Source of the DNA: Adiantum capillus-veneris
Taxonomy: Eukaryota > Streptophyta > Polypodiopsida > Polypodiales > Pteridaceae
Direction: 5' to 3'
Length of the DNA: 64,000 nucleotides
Assembly: GCA_014529385.2 (NCBI GenBank)
Contig: CM043959.1
Location: 63,377,753-63,441,752 of the forward strand
Part shown: positions 63,979 to 64,000 of the stretch, in pieces
Position numbering within the stretch: the first letter of the stretch is position 1
Layout: the number at the start of each line of letters is the position of its first letter
Position numbers and translations under genes: made by a program
The notes under the pieces: generated by a model
Told to the model about the DNA's origin: nothing
What the model saw: only the letters and a program-made list of their open reading frames with translations
Database searches by the model: none

Positions 63979-64000
63979 ATTTCCATTTACATTTCCTTCG

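Larger units (their letters stand above)
62525..64000 (-). mobile_element. Element F: fragment of an E-like Ty3 element
   Basis: Minus strand, from the gag-protease linker at the right edge to the first block of reverse transcriptase at 62525. Sequence and order match element E (conserved lead-in, D-G-G-A protease loop, acidic linker, L-R-R-L-G-S), though clearly diverged. It is truncated at the left by the junction with E. Confidence 0.9.

Overview
The window looks like intergenic, transposon-packed DNA from a land plant with a large genome. I see no host gene, rRNA, tRNA gene or CRISPR array. Almost everything recognisable is an LTR retrotransposon. Several Ty3 elements resemble the plant Tat lineage (two RNase H domains in tandem, or a primer site complementary to tRNA-Asp), one is a chromovirus-like Ty3 element, one is of another Ty3 lineage, and one is Ty1/copia. 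Together with a DUF7869-type gene remnant this hints at a fern, lycophyte, bryophyte or gymnosperm rather than a flowering plant, but that is only an inference.

Layout, left to right. Element A (minus strand, about 1-4200) keeps its 5' LTR, primer-binding site, four short reading frames ahead of gag, and gag. Element C (minus strand, 18659-23970 plus an integrase tail at 4271-4757) is split by element D (4763-18658). D is a 13.9-kb LTR element with a perfect 5-bp target duplication (CCTAG), a zinc-knuckle reading frame and no visible pol. Inside D lie two copies of a 1.32-kb TTAA-flanked DNA transposon, an array of 22-bp palindromes spaced about 285 bp apart, and a 625-bp tandem duplication. 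Element K (plus strand, 26761 to about 31290) is a chromovirus-like copy that runs directly into a DUF7869-like pseudogene (31290-32853).

Element B (plus strand, 34010-40141) is a decayed Tat-like element whose 3' LTR is followed by a third, truncated copy of the TTAA transposon. Element J (minus strand, 42478-45950) is a copia remnant. Element G (plus strand, 46085-49830) is another decayed relative of B and carries a 267-bp MITE in its RNase H region. Element H (plus strand, up to about 53055) shows an LTR end, a tRNA-Asp primer site and a non-coding leader. Element E (minus strand, 53842-62524) is the best preserved copy, with a 2.07-kb 3' LTR and a partial 5' LTR that is about 99% identical to it. 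Element F (minus strand, 62525-64000) is a fragment of a relative of E.

A, B, E, F and G share one architecture: LTR, primer site TGGTGCCCCCACTGAGGA, one or two small conserved reading frames, gag with a zinc knuckle, protease, reverse transcriptase, a degenerate RNase H, a second RNase H, and integrase (not every copy keeps every part). The nesting gives a relative chronology: C is older than D, and D is older than the two TTAA transposons inside it. Most coding regions are broken by stops or frameshifts. The points most worth following up are the conserved pre-gag proteins, the primer site of A that continues into a tRNA T-arm, the palindrome array and unknown protein of D, and the K-DUF7869 junction.
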